Positions 23,828-34,874 of a stretch of DNA of 64,000 nt are shown here, one piece after another. The translations under genes and the position numbers were made by a program. A model generated the notes under the pieces. That model was not told the origin of the DNA. It saw only the letters and a list, made by a program, of their open reading frames with translations, and ran no database searches. Each line of letters opens with the position of its first letter. Within the stretch, counting starts at the first letter, position 1. Source of the DNA: Warburgia ugandensis (lineage: Eukaryota > Streptophyta > Magnoliopsida > Canellales > Canellaceae). Location of the stretch: NCBI GenBank assembly GCA_035236585.1, contig CP141128.1, forward strand, positions 28,549,618 through 28,613,617, in the 5' to 3' direction.

Positions 23828-23897
23828 TTTGTTTTTCATGTGTATAAAGATTGTAAGAAATGTATTTTTCATGAGGATAGACTATGCTTATGATTTA

Positions 23898-24913
23898 AGG
23901 TCCAGTCAATCCAGATCTTAGTTTTCTTGGAAAGAGATGAAATCATGAATTGTACAATAAGACCTTTTCTCCAATGAAGAAAGATTTTCTTAAATTTTGT
24001 CTACCATGGGTAGTCTTTATTTGGTCTTTGTATAGTCGTGTAGAGTCATATGCATCTTTTCTCAATTTTTCCAACTCATTGAGTTGGAGTTTTTGGCGGG
24101 TCCCAACAGCATCTAAGTCAAAATTAAGCTTTTTGATAGCGCAATATGCCTTGTGTTCTAGTTCTACTGGTAAGTGGCAGGCCTTTTCATAAACCAGGCA
24201 ATGACATGCCTATTGGAGATTTATAGGCTATACGATAGGCCCACAAAGTGTCATTAAGTTGCATAGACTAGTCTTTCCTACTTGGATTGACTGTCTTTTC
24301 TAGGATATGCTTGATGTCCCTATGGGATACCTCTACTTGGCCTCTGATTTGAGGGTGGTATGGGGTAACTAACCTATGGTTGACACCATACTTTTTCATT
24401 AAATTCTCAAACACTGTATTACAAAAGTGTCTTTACCCATCACTTATTATGGCTCTTAGAGTACCAAATCGTGCAAAAATATTTTCTTTTAAGAATCATA
24501 CTAATACCTTGTGATCATTTGTTTTGCATGGTAAAGCCTCCACCCACTTGGACACATAGTCCACTCCCACTAGGATGTAAAGATTCTCAAAAGAATTAGG
24601 AAAGGGTCCCATGAAATCGATGCCCCTAAAATCTAATGGTTCTACAACTAGGTTTAGGGTTATCATATGTCTCCTTCCTAGAATTCTTAACTATTGACAC
24701 CTTACACAGGATGTAGAGTAAGCATGTGCATCCTTAAATATGGTTAGACAATAAAAACTACACTGTAAAATTTTTACAACTATCTTTTTCAAACTAAAGT
24801 GGCCCCCACATGCATGATCATGACAAAAGGAGATGATTTTATTATGATCACTATCTAGTACATATCTCCTTATTACCTGATCAGATAGTAATTGAACAAG
24901 TACGGGTTGTCCT
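23898..24913 (-). pseudogene. D1 integrase remnant (zinc finger, catalytic core, C-terminal part)
   Basis: The minus strand starts with the integrase HHCC zinc-binding region: HDHACGGHF near residue 37 of the open piece at 24927-24691, followed by a C-x2-C pair (CVRC). Next come core fragments matching Athila/Tat integrases ([26 protein letters not shown]) and then the conserved region that matches C at 54650-55030. It decays with stops and frameshifts in each part. The reading continues directly from 29531 once the A1 insertion and one target-duplication copy are removed. Confidence 0.85.
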
Positions 24914-26153
24914 TGTAATAACCCCAATTTTTGTAATTGATTGAGAAAATCAATAAAGTTTGAGTTTCAGATATTTCGGGCTGAAATATTAGGGTTATTT
25001 AGAATATACTTTTTATAAAAGTATAATCAAATCATAAAGACATGTAAAATTAAAATTAAACTTAGCAAACCCTTCAAAATGACTGTAAGCACAACAAATT
25101 CTAAATTTGGATGAGAAATCCTTAAGTTTCTTCATTTCTTGGACAAAAGGGGTAAAATAGTAATTTTACCCAAAAATCAAAATCTCCCAAAAATCAAAAT
25201 ATGAGACATCAAAATTTAGAATGTATACGAATCCAACGCCACTAAGTACACTCAAATCCGAGATCATGGGAATAAAACCCAAAATTTTATGCATAAATGA
25301 CAAAACGGTCTTTTTACACCATGTGGGGCCCACATAGGGCCGACAAGGGACCCAAAAATGAATCTAATGAGTAGCTCACATGAATTCATGGGTCAACAAA
25401 CATCAGCTGGTCTTGGGGAAGAAAAATGGAGCACGGGGAAGAAAAAATGGAGCATGGGAGACTTTCATGCCATTTAATAATAAAAAATTAAATATTATAA
25501 TCATGAAAAAAAGACCAAAATGCCTATAAATACAACCCCAAAAACCCTCCAAAAATTCTCATAAAATCCCCACAAAATTTTCTTCACTCTCCCCAAAAAA
25601 TTAGACCTAGATTCCTCTCCAAAAACCCAAAATTTCCAAGAGATATCTCTCTTTTCAACTTGTTTTCCTTTTTAGATTGAAACAAGAGACCTAAAATCAA
25701 TTAGGCACTCTGTTCTAGATCTAATTTGATCAATTCCACCATCCAAAACTTCTCAAAATATCTAGTCTACAAAACCCCCAAAGAAATTTCAAGATCCAAC
25801 GGTTCAAACAATGGAAATTTGCAAGAAAGGTGGATCTTAGGCCATATCTTCATCAACAAGGTATTTTTTTTAAATTGGGCATATAACCGAGGTTTTTTCT
25901 CCAATAAGGTAGGTGGAAATACTTTCCATAGATGTTTAATACTATTTTATGTAATTTTTTGTTTACTGTAATTTATTTTGGTAATAAAAAGGTAAAAATA
26001 AAGTAAACACTAGAACCCTTAATTCTAGATGATAGATTGCTCAGATGAAAATTCTAACTACACCAATTGATCCAGAAGGGTCCAAAACCCCTAGGGAAGA
26101 ATTTTCACAAAGATCAGAGACGTTTTGGGCCTTCAATTGAGAGAGGATTGATT

Positions 26154-26176
26154 GGACGGTCCATTCTGGACCGTCC
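26154..26176. other. Perfect 10-bp palindrome in LTR A1
   Basis: Arms ggacggtcca and tggaccgtcc are separated by three bases. A3 has a weakened version near 49455 (ggacagtcca with tggaccatcc), changed only by G-to-A/C-to-T. It lies in the CpG-rich variable patch and could be a binding site in the U3 region; that is inference. Confidence 0.7.
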
Positions 26177-26181
26177 GATCT

Positions 26182-26245
26182 CCGAATCTAATGGCGCCCA
26201 AGACACACACATGCCGAATCTAATGGGGCCCAAGACACACACGTG
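26182..26245. repeat. 32-bp tandem duplication in LTR A1
   Basis: Two adjacent copies of a unit beginning ccgaatctaatgg and ending in acacacaca-tg or acacacacg-tg differ at two positions. The second copy contains cacgtg. It is absent from A2, A3 and A4. Confidence 0.9.
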
Positions 26246-27359
26246 ACGCACCGTCAGAAATGTCATGTGTACTGTGCGTTGGGCATCATCCCAAGTCAGA
26301 CAACGGTATGTCCTTAAAATCCACCCGAAAAATCTGGGCTGTCCGTTCCTTGGGCCCAGATCAAATCTAAGCCTTAGGAAAGACTTTGAACTTCCAGATC
26401 CAATTCCGGAGTCATCTGAACTCCAAATTGAGATTGGAAAGAAGCTATGGAAAGCTTGAAGCCTCTATTTTCTGATGAAATGATAAAATGGATATGTTAT
26501 TCAGTAAAAACTTTTTGTATTAAAGAAACAAGTTTCGAATTACCTAGATCCTCAAGATTTGAGATGATTAAATCTTGAAAATATGTTTTAATAATGATAT
26601 AATATTGAAATAAAGTGAGATCTATGGTTTATTGGATATATATGAGATATATTAAGGGATCTACCCATTATGGTAGAAAAACCCTAAAAATACAAAAGGA
26701 CCCACTTGATCAATGAGATCAAGTGTGATCAGATCCTTGGGATGGAAAGAATAAATGTTGATATGATGAAATCCAAGGAAATCATGGATGGATTATGACA
26801 AAAATAGATCAATATGATCTTTTGACCTTAATAAAGAAAATTCCCTAAATATAACTAAAATCCTTAATCAAAGGAAAAGATTTAAGATCAAATGGTTGGA
26901 TCATAAGTAAAGGTTTCTAAAAATGTTAATGTAATTAGTTTTGTTTTATATAATAGCATTTTAAATATGATTATGTTATAAAGCATGCTGGTATAACATT
27001 TAGACTTTAGCATGATATGTGATTTCATTGTTATCATAAGGTGCTAGATTTAATTATTTTAAGTACCTTGCCTCATTATCATTAAATGTTAAATTATGTA
27101 GTTTTATGCTTTGAATTTATAATTCATTTATGGTTAAATGTTATTAGTAGATTTACTTGTTATGAGATAAAGAGCATAAAACATCAAAAATGTATTCTAA
27201 TGAGAAAGTAGAGTTTCATTACACAAATAAGAATGGAGTACTTTGGACTTAATTAGTAAGGGCTATAGTTAGTAGGACAATATAAGGATTATCAAGTCCT
27301 TGGCCCAAATTAGGAAAAGAATAATAAACCTCATGAATGACATTATAAATATTCATGGA

Positions 27360-27610
27360 CTTAATTAAAATCCATTAGAAAGAGTACTTTGGGTAAACAT
27401 GCTTATAGGAACCTTATGAAAGGTTGAGCTGTGGTCATTCTAGTGAATGATGAACATAGTGGTTATGGGAGTTATCTAATAGAGCCTTGCTCTTCCCCTA
27501 CCTTTCGTTGACGTTTGTGAGGTCTAAACGCCTCCTTACATGAGGATTGAAGTAACCACTATATGTTCACCTATTCAGCTAGTAAGCCTTAGCCAATTGG
27601 AAATAAGAGG
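27360..27610 (+). other. Stem-loop module in A1 (shared with A2, A3 and D1 leader)
   Basis: Outer arms gaacatagtggtta (27452) and taaccactatatgttc (~27552) can pair around a ~90-base loop. The loop contains ttgacgtttgtgaggtc and taaacgcctccttacatgagg, itself a small hairpin (gagg/cctc). Equivalent sequence occurs in A2 (42930-43110), in A3 (44956-45190, reverse) and, unexpectedly, in the leader of the Athila-type D1 (33910-34260, reverse). Confidence 0.7.
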
Positions 27611-29093
27611 AGTATCTAGATTTAGGCTTGAATAAGTTACCTTCAACCAGCACATTTACTGGTTGAATAATAATAATAAGAGCATAAAAGGTTAGTAAAT
27701 TACCTAACCCTAATAAAAATAGTAAGTAAGATAAGGATGATCAAACAAGATCCATTAGATCTTGGATGATCAAGAACAATAAGAATAAGAACACTATATT
27801 ATACTAAGTATGCATCTTTATTAGTATACTTGTTATAGTTCATTAGATTAGATAATCCAAACCCTTGATCAAAGATGATTTAAGGAAGAAAACCAAGATC
27901 ATCCTCCATAGGGATGATCCAATAACTGAACTTAGATCAAAGAAGAACTAGATGATAGAAGATCTAGGACCTTGATCTTTATCAACATGTGTAGATTGTC
28001 AATCAATGGATCTATGAAAGATCAAGATCAAGGAGATGGATATACAAAGACTTAGAGATAGAAAAATACTTAGATATGAATGATCTAAAGATCATTCTAA
28101 ACATCAGATCTAGTGATCAATAGGATTGTTCATAATTTATATATTGACAATATGTGTGGATGTACAGATTACATACATCAATCAGGATCATGGAAGATTG
28201 GGGAAAAGAGATCAATCCTTAAAGGTAGGAGGATTTGATGAATGCATACATGATTGTACTCATGATCTTATGTTGACAAGAGTAATGATAATACTTATTT
28301 TAAATCTCTTGAAAACCTTATGATCCAACCAAACACATATAAGATGGTTAAGGACTAAACTATAAGTGAAGAGGGAACTAGGAAATATTTCAGCCCTAAG
28401 TAAATAGACATATGGTCTGATATATAAGAAATCTATTTTACATACAAGTTTGGAGGCTTGTGAGTTTGTTTTAATAGGCATAAGCCTAGGGGAATGCTAT
28501 TGCTAGAGGAGTTATGAGGGTTTGGCCACCCGCTCCTTAAGATTTGATGATGTGATGATACATTGCCCTAAGAGAGGCTAAAAGTCGGGTGGTGGCAATT
28601 ATGGGAAGGCCACCACTATGAAAGTCCTGCCCCCCCATATGGGTAGTGACATAATATTTTCCATCGTGGTATCAGTGGTGAACAGGGCAGTTATCCGAGT
28701 GTGCTAGTACTGATCAGACTGCAGCATAGCAACCTTTCTTATTATTTTGCACTATGATGCATATGAGAATAGGCATAGTGAAATGCCTTATGTTATAGCA
28801 TAATGAAATGCTAGGTAATTGTATATTACTAATATTTCCCAAGAAGGGAAATTCCTAGTATAAGATTAGCTGTAATACTCAATTTTCAAAATGAAGAGAA
28901 TTGATCAGCTTAGTTGAGAATGATATTTGACTACTTTCACAAATTTAATTGGTTTACCCATGAAGGGTATGTATGTATATAGATATACATAACTTACAAA
29001 GTAAATAGTATGTTTAAGGATAATGGGATTATGAAGTATTGGAATTACATTGTCAATGTTATGGTTCTTGAATCCCCTACCAAGCATTACTTG

Positions 29094-29124
29094 CTGAGAT
29101 ATTGTAATTGTTGCAATATCTCAG
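29094..29124 (+). other. Conserved stem-loop near 3' end of A1
   Basis: Arms ctgagatattgtaa and ttgcaatatctcag with a tiny loop. It sits about 410 bp from the LTR end, as in the other Tekay-like copies. Confidence 0.8.
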
Positions 29125-29530
29125 ATATAGGGAAGGAGAGTCAGGAGCTGAAGACTATAGAAGACTTGAAGAAAATAATCTTCAAGGTATACCCTTGAAG
29201 ACATGTATTTTTCTTTGTTGAGAGTTTTATTGTATGGTGAGCTTGAGTTTTGGATTATGTAATTTGGACAAGTATTGTACTAGATTTGGCTGTACTGTGA
29301 ACCACTGAATGGATCCTGGAATGTAAGAAAAGTATATTCCTTCAATAGAATTTTATTTTGTACACAAATTATACTTATGTTATGTATGAAGTGGTGACTT
29401 GGGTTTTCAAAACAAGTTCTAAAGAAAAGAATTTCTGTTGCTTTGTTTTGCAAAAAAAATTTTACACTCTTAAGGGCCCTGCCTTTCAAAATACTTTACA
29501 AATCATGTTTCATAAACCCGGGTCATCACA

Positions 29531-30371
29531 GTCCCAAGATAAGTATTGAAACTCGATCAAAAAGTATATTTTGTTGTCTTGTTTGGTCAAATAATTTGGC
29601 ATTTGTCCTACAATAAGATAATTCACAATATCACCATACCGAGGTAACTAGAAAATGTGTAGTAATTGTTCATCTGGATAGGATTCAGTTATAGGCACAT
29701 TATCACTAGTGTGGTCCATCACCATGTGGATAAGTGGTTTGCTACAACATTTTTGGAGCCCTTATTGTCCTGAGTTTCTAAGTCAAACTCTTGTGAAAGA
29801 AGTATCCAACAGATCAATCTAGGTTTTGCATCCTTTTAGAAAAGAGGTATTACATTATAACTTTAGACACTAACAAGCAAGATCTAAACTTATCTAGAGG
29901 GAACACTACAGCTAACAACTCTTTTTGAGCCGTTGAATAGTTGAGTTGTGCAATATTTAATGTTTTACTAGCATAGTATATCACATGGGGGAGTTTGTAG
30001 ATGCACTAGCCCAAAACAACTCCAATGGCATAATCCTATGCATCACACATAATCTTTAATGGTGCCCTCCAATAAAGTGGTTGAATAATGGGTGTAGAGG
30101 TCAACTTAACCTTGAGTAGTTGAAATTCTTTCTTATAATTCTCATCAAAGTCAAAGATAGCCACCCTTGTCAATAAAGTATAAAGAGGCTTGGCATTTTT
30201 GTTGAAGTCCTTGATGAATCTTCTGTAAAAGGCTAGTATGTCCTGAAAGGAGCAAATTGGTTTCACTGTCCTTGGTGGAGGAAGGTTCTCTATTAAATCT
30301 AGTTTAGCCTTATCTACCTTTGTCCCATTATGTGATATTATATGGCCTAAAACTATCCCACTTTTTACCAT
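29531..30371 (-). pseudogene. D1 RT connection and RNase H remnant
   Basis: On the minus strand the open piece 30371-30036 carries the RT connection region of Athila/Tat elements (ILGHIISHNG, FYRRFIKDF, IMCDA). Beyond it, RNase H fragments follow (a C-D-A start, KELLAVVFPLDKFRS). Stops and frameshifts interrupt the rest up to the A1 insertion at 29531. Element C has the same order at 53094-53700. Confidence 0.85.
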
Positions 30372-31281
30372 AACATGGCATTTTTCCTAGTTTAATACTA
30401 GATTCTTTGCCTAAAACTTTGCAAGAACTAACTTTAAGTGGTCTAGGCACTCATCCAAAGATGACCCAAATACTGAGAAGTCATCCATGAAAACCATAAG
30501 AAACCTTTCTACCATATAAAAAAAATGCTCAACATACACCTTTGAAATGTAGCGGGAGCATTGCAAAGCCCAAAAGAAATACGTTGATAAGCAAAGGTTC
30601 CAAAAAGACATGTGAAGGTGGTCTTCTCTTGATCCTCGACTACTATAGGAATCTAGTTGTAACCAAATTATCCATCTGGAAAGTAGTAATAACTATGTCC
30701 GGCCAACTTCTTTAGTATTTGGTCAATAAATGGTAAAGTGATCTTTCTTTGTGACTATCTTCAGTGTTTTTGGTAATCAATGCAAACTCTCCTCTTGATG
30801 GTCATGTGGTTGAGTATTAAATCATTTTCCCCATGTGTGACTATTGTGACCCTGGATTTCTTAGGTACAACCATGATGGGGCTGCCCTAAGTGCTATTAG
30901 AGATTGGTATATGATGCGAACATTTAGAAGCTTAAGGACTTTATCTCTGACCACGTCCTTCATATGAGGATTCCATTGCCTTTGAGTTTCCTTGGAGGGT
31001 TTAGCATTTTCTTCCAGGTGTATCCTATGCATGCATATGGCTGGACTAATCCCTTTTATGTCTTCTTTGGTCCACCCTAAAGCAGTCTTATGATCCTTAA
31101 GGATATCTAAAAGCTTACTCTCCTGTTCATTATCTAAATCTAATGCTATTATAATAGGTAAGGTTTCATCTAGGCATAACCATGAATATTTGAGATTGCG
31201 AGGCAAGGGTTTTAGGGTTAGAGAAGGTGTCTGCTCTATAGAGGTTGTGGGGACAGACTGTGAACCAGGGAGTGGCCCCAC
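30372..31281 (-). pseudogene. D1 reverse transcriptase remnant
   Basis: The piece 31281-30841 covers the N-terminal RT region with typical Athila motifs (LKPLPRNLKYSWL, HKTALGWTKEDIKGISP, CMHRIHLEENAKPS). After frameshifts, the piece 30611-30411 has the catalytic YxDD-box equivalent FMDDFSVFG at about 30485-30460 with both aspartates present. The fingers/palm part between is broken by several stops. Confidence 0.88.
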
Positions 31282-31671
31282 TTAAGGGCACCACCTGGAG
31301 GTATCCATGATTAGAGCATCCTCTAAAAGGTTGTTTACCTCCTCAATAGACTTATTTAGATCAAATTCTCCATTAAAATGCATGAGATAAGCCTCTAGTG
31401 GGTCAGAGATGGAAGATGGTGGATAAATGTCAGGAATTAGACTCTTGATTAAATTCACTTCACAAGAATCATCGAGGTTGGCATTAAAGACATTTATCTT
31501 AACATTCATGTTGCCAAACAAGAATTTCATTACACTATTCCTATAGTTAATAATGGCATTAGACGTCACTAGAAATGGATGTCCAAGTATGACTAGAATC
31601 TAACTACTAGGTTCGGATACAGGTTAGGTGTCTAGTACAATGAAACCAATTGGGTAATAGAACTGGTCCAC
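31282..31671 (-). pseudogene. D1 protease-RT linker
   Basis: Open from 31569 to 31282. Its beginning (ISDPLEAYL and FNGEFDLN segments) resembles the acidic linker between protease and RT in Athila/Tat polyproteins. It has no catalytic motif. Element C lacks this whole part. Confidence 0.6.
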
Positions 31672-31950
31672 CTATATAAACACATCTTTAATCAAACCAT
31701 GGGGTATCTTGACAAATCTATTAGCTAATTGTAATTGTAGAGTGGTAGTAGTTGGTTTTAACTCATCGAGTCTTGGTTGCTCATAGACAGAGTATGGCAA
31801 CAAGTTAACATTAGCCTCGAGGTCAAGTAATGCCCTATCTATGACATGGTTTCCAATAATATAGGAAATGGTAGGACACCATGGGTCTCTAAACTTCCGT
31901 GGGGTCTTGTGGTGTATCAAAGAGCTCACTTGCTCAGTGAGGAAAGCCTT
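31650..31950 (-). pseudogene. D1 aspartic protease remnant
   Basis: The open piece 31929-31672 follows the Athila/Tat protease pattern: a k-DPW-C-TI-Y-IGN start, then RALLDLEANVNLLP, then LKPT-T-LQL-LANR. The active-site triplet is usually D-L-G-A; here the glycine is glutamate (D-L-E-A), which should abolish activity. Confidence 0.82.
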
Positions 31951-33710
31951 TGTCTAGACATTTAGCTTTCTTTTTCTAGTTTAGAGCTCTTTCAAGAACT
32001 TGGCATAGGTGCTGACATCTTTTATTGCATTGAGGAATGGAATATTGATTTGGATATGTTTAGATATATCCGTTAACTCATTGAAGTTTGTTCCCTTTCT
32101 AGCCTTGTTCAATAACTGAGGAAATGCTACCTTAGGCACATAGGTTGCCTCCATTGTAGGTTCTACAAGGGTTTTTTTATTTTTTTTCTTTCTCTTGTGT
32201 TTTGGTTGCCTCATTTTCCTTAGCTTGTTTACCTTATTGTCAATTTGAGGATCGCTTTCAAGGGGGTTTATGGATTTAGCATGCTCATGAAGGTTTTGAG
32301 AACTTGAACCTATCTTAAATTGGCCCTAAGGTTAGGGATAGGTTGACTAGGGAACTGACCCTTTCTTCTATTATGTAGTTCGGCTGACAATTGGCTAACC
32401 TACATCTCTAGCTTTGTGATGGCTTGAGAATTGATATTTTTCAATTGGTTTAAAGACCTTTTTATGTCTTCACTTTGTTTTCCAAACATGCTCTAAATAT
32501 TTTCCTCTAAATATGGTTTCTTTGGTTGCTGAGATAGGTGGAAGTAGGTGGCTACTGAGGAACTATAGCTTTAGGAGGAAAGTTTTGGGTGGGAGGGTTC
32601 ATAGATGGTCCTCCTAGTAGTTATTCTTTGACTAAGAAAAGTTTGGATGTCTAGCCCATCCAGGGTTATAAGTTTCAGAATATGGGTGGTTGCTTGGATT
32701 GTGATATGCATTCAATGCATTTTCTTATTCAATTAGATAGTCCTTAAGCTTACTATTTGATGGACAAGATGCAGTAATATGGGATGGGCTAGAACATAGT
32801 ATACAAACATCCCATGGATGTTTAAGAGATGTGACAGCCATAAAGGATTGAAACATACTTTTGAGCATGTTTGCTCTCCCATCGTACTTGTCCATTCTCT
32901 CTAGCATAGAGTCAAGTTTATGGGATAGATCTATATGTACTCCTATCTAATATAGACCCCCTTTCTTTGGAGGCTAGTTAATTCTTTGTCTTCTGTTGGA
33001 GTAATCCCATTGCTGAGAATTATCTACCAATGTTTCAAAGAACTCCTAGGCCCTACTTTCATCTTTCAACATGAGGGTCCCTCCACTCGCTGCATCAACC
33101 ATTTGTCTATTCTGAGGCATTAATGCCTTATAGAAGTGTCTTAGATCCAAGATGAAGGCAATTATGTAGTAGTTCATTCCATCATTCCCAAAATTCATGA
33201 TATTGTTCATCATCCTTTTGTTGGAAATTGTTAATTTCATGATGAAGGGCATTTGTTTTGTGAATGAGGAAGAATTTGATAAAAAACTTCTTGGATAGTT
33301 GGTCCCATGTATTAATGGAACCTACCTCCAAGGAATTGAGTTATGACTTGGATTTATCCTTGAGCGAGAATGGGAATAGCCTAAAGCCTAATAGCATCCT
33401 ATACAAAGGTTTGAAACCTAAATGTGGCCCAAATGTCAAGGAACTCCTTGATATGTAGGTAAGGGTCTTCTCGGTCTCGACCATAAAAGGTGGAGAGTAA
33501 TGGAATAACTCCCTACTTTAACTTGAAGTGGTTTGCATTTGTAGGAGCTAGAGCTATGTAGGATGGGGTGTTGAGTTGTATTAGCCCATAAAAATCTCTA
33601 ATAGCTTTCATCTTGACTTGTGGTAGTGGTTCGGCCATGGGGACAGGAACTTGGTTTCTTTCCCCTTTATCTAAGGTTGCATTGAATCTTTGGGTCAAAA
33701 GGTACTAATT
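31951..33710 (-). pseudogene. D1 gag remnant
   Basis: Reading from 33710 on the minus strand: an N-terminal region, then DPYLHIKEFLDIWATF near 33490 (the same motif occurs in C gag), then MPQNRQMVDAASGGTLM (33140-33090). A CCHC zinc knuckle follows with exact C-x2-C-x4-H-x4-C spacing (CILCSSPSHITASC, around 32810-32765). Later come a short segment matching C (SQAITKLEM, QLSAEL) and a basic stretch with YVPKVAFPQ (32214-31981). That last region is conserved between gag and protease in Athila-group elements. Stops and frameshifts are frequent. Confidence 0.85.
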
Positions 33711-34846
33711 CTAAGTTCTGAGATCGACACCCTTGCATAAACAATCCTAATCTAAATGTCCTAACTATATGTTGATGCTAACTCTAAGTGATGTGCAATC
33801 AAATCCTAGTAATCACTAATCGAGCAATGTCTTGATTATCTTTCTTAGTGCATAGGTGGTAGATTCTTAGACCTAAATCTAGATAGCTCTTGCTTTTATC
33901 AGATTTGACTATTGTTTACCAGTTAACTTCTACTTGAAAGTAGTTAATACAATCCTTATGTCAAGAGGCATTTAGACCTCAACTGACGTTAATGGAAGGT
34001 ATAGGAAAATAACTTTGATTTTAAGACACCCACTATAACCATAATCCTTAGAAGCCATTGTAGTGACAATAGATTACATCCTTCTAAGAAGGGTTCTATA
34101 AGCTCGATACCCTAAGTCTCCTTCTACTTGATTTTAATTAATGTTCAAGGGCTAGGATTGTGACACTCAAGGATGTTAATTGATTCCTAGGTAGGACAAG
34201 GAGATGGTGATGAAATCCAGTCCTTATCTTATAAGGGTTCCTGTGGGGCCATTACTATCAATGTGCACATCAACCATAAAGCAATAAACATGCAATACCA
34301 TACAAGAAAGCAAACTAACACAACCTATGTGCTATCCAACCAAGGGTTAGATAGGTGCTATCTAATGCAACAACCCTAATTGAAGATGCAATAGAAAAGA
34401 TGAATGATCCTAAAACTATGTGAATTATTCTACCAACTAAATGAAAATTACACTAAATGAAACCTAAACTAGGAAAAGTAAATCAAAGTGAGAGATACTT
34501 ACAGTGGGGTTTTTGATGAAGATCAAGTTGCGTCCATACTACACACTTTCCCTATTTTAATGCAACCCATTTAAAATTAAAATTGAAATTGCAAGTTACA
34601 ATGGGCCTAACGACAAGTTTCACTCAAAGAAAAGAAAACCCTAATCTAAGAAAGCAAGTAAATCCTAAGTTGATGAGCTTGCTCCCTTTACCAAATTATC
34701 TTGGCACAAAATAAGTAAGATGGATTAATTTTAGGAGGAATTGACAAAATAAGCAATTATTATGCAAAGCCCTAACCTAATGCAACCTAAAATTAAGACT
34801 AAAGGTAAACATCTAAATAAGGATTCAACCACAAATCCATTGTGAT
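33711..34846 (-). other. D1 leader between primer site and gag
   Basis: Non-coding, AT-rich. Positions 33910-34260 are homologous to the middle of the A-type LTRs (see the stem-loop module entry). The remainder (34260-34846) shows nothing I recognise. It has only short frames. Confidence 0.65.
33910..34260 (-). repeat. A-LTR-like stem-loop module in the D1 leader
   Basis: On the minus strand, blocks align in order with A2 (plus, 42900-43110): acttagggta with gagcttatagaaccctt (A2: acttaaggta, gagctcataagaacctt); ggttatagtgggtgt (ggttatagggggtat); cgtcagttgaggtctaaatgcctc (cgtaagagaggtctaagcgcctc); and ggattgtattaactac (gggttgtattaatcac). The pairing arms of the outer stem are partly kept. 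The flanking leader does not match the LTRs. Confidence 0.7.
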
Positions 34847-34863
34847 TCCCCAAAAATGACACA
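34847..34863 (-). promoter_or_regulatory. D1 primer binding site (tRNA-Asp type, decayed)
   Basis: The minus strand reads tgtgtcatttttgggga followed by atcac. The Athila consensus is TGGCGCCGTTGCCGGGGA, complementary to the 3' end of tRNA-Asp. Several changes and one missing base are present, but position (a few bases inside the 5' LTR) and the shared gggaatcac context in C support the call. Confidence 0.7.
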
Positions 34864-34874
34864 AAAACTTGTCG

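Larger units (their letters stand above)
19600..23897. mobile_element. Insertion F: CACTA-related non-autonomous element inside D1
   Basis: Athila homology stops near 19600 and resumes near 23898 at the integrase end. The insert starts with about 560 bases of short inverted and direct copies of a motif like cttttaaagtcattt (19600-20160). A ~750-base segment follows that is homologous to 61966-62700, next to the CACTA transposase remnant. A second short cluster of the motif lies at 20999-21075. Subterminal repeats of this kind are typical of CACTA elements. I could not find clear CACTA termini or a 3-bp duplication. About 735 bases that C has between its pol end and its tail are missing at the junction, so the insertion was accompanied by a deletion or is itself composite. 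Confidence 0.55.
24914..29530 (+). mobile_element. Solo LTR A1 (4617 bp, Tekay-like) inside D1
   Basis: It starts tgtaataacccc and ends cccgggtcatcaca (TG...CA). It is flanked by a 5-bp target duplication with one mismatch, gtcct (24909-24913) and gtccc (29531-29535). There is no internal region, primer site or second LTR, so it is a solo LTR left by LTR-LTR recombination. Its last ~1.1 kb (28440-29530) is related to the 3' part of the E LTRs, which gives its orientation. It interrupts D1 between RNase H and the integrase zinc finger; excising it with one duplication copy restores a continuous codon phase there. Open frames within it (25726-25971, 26265-26459 and others) show no known domain. 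Confidence 0.9.
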
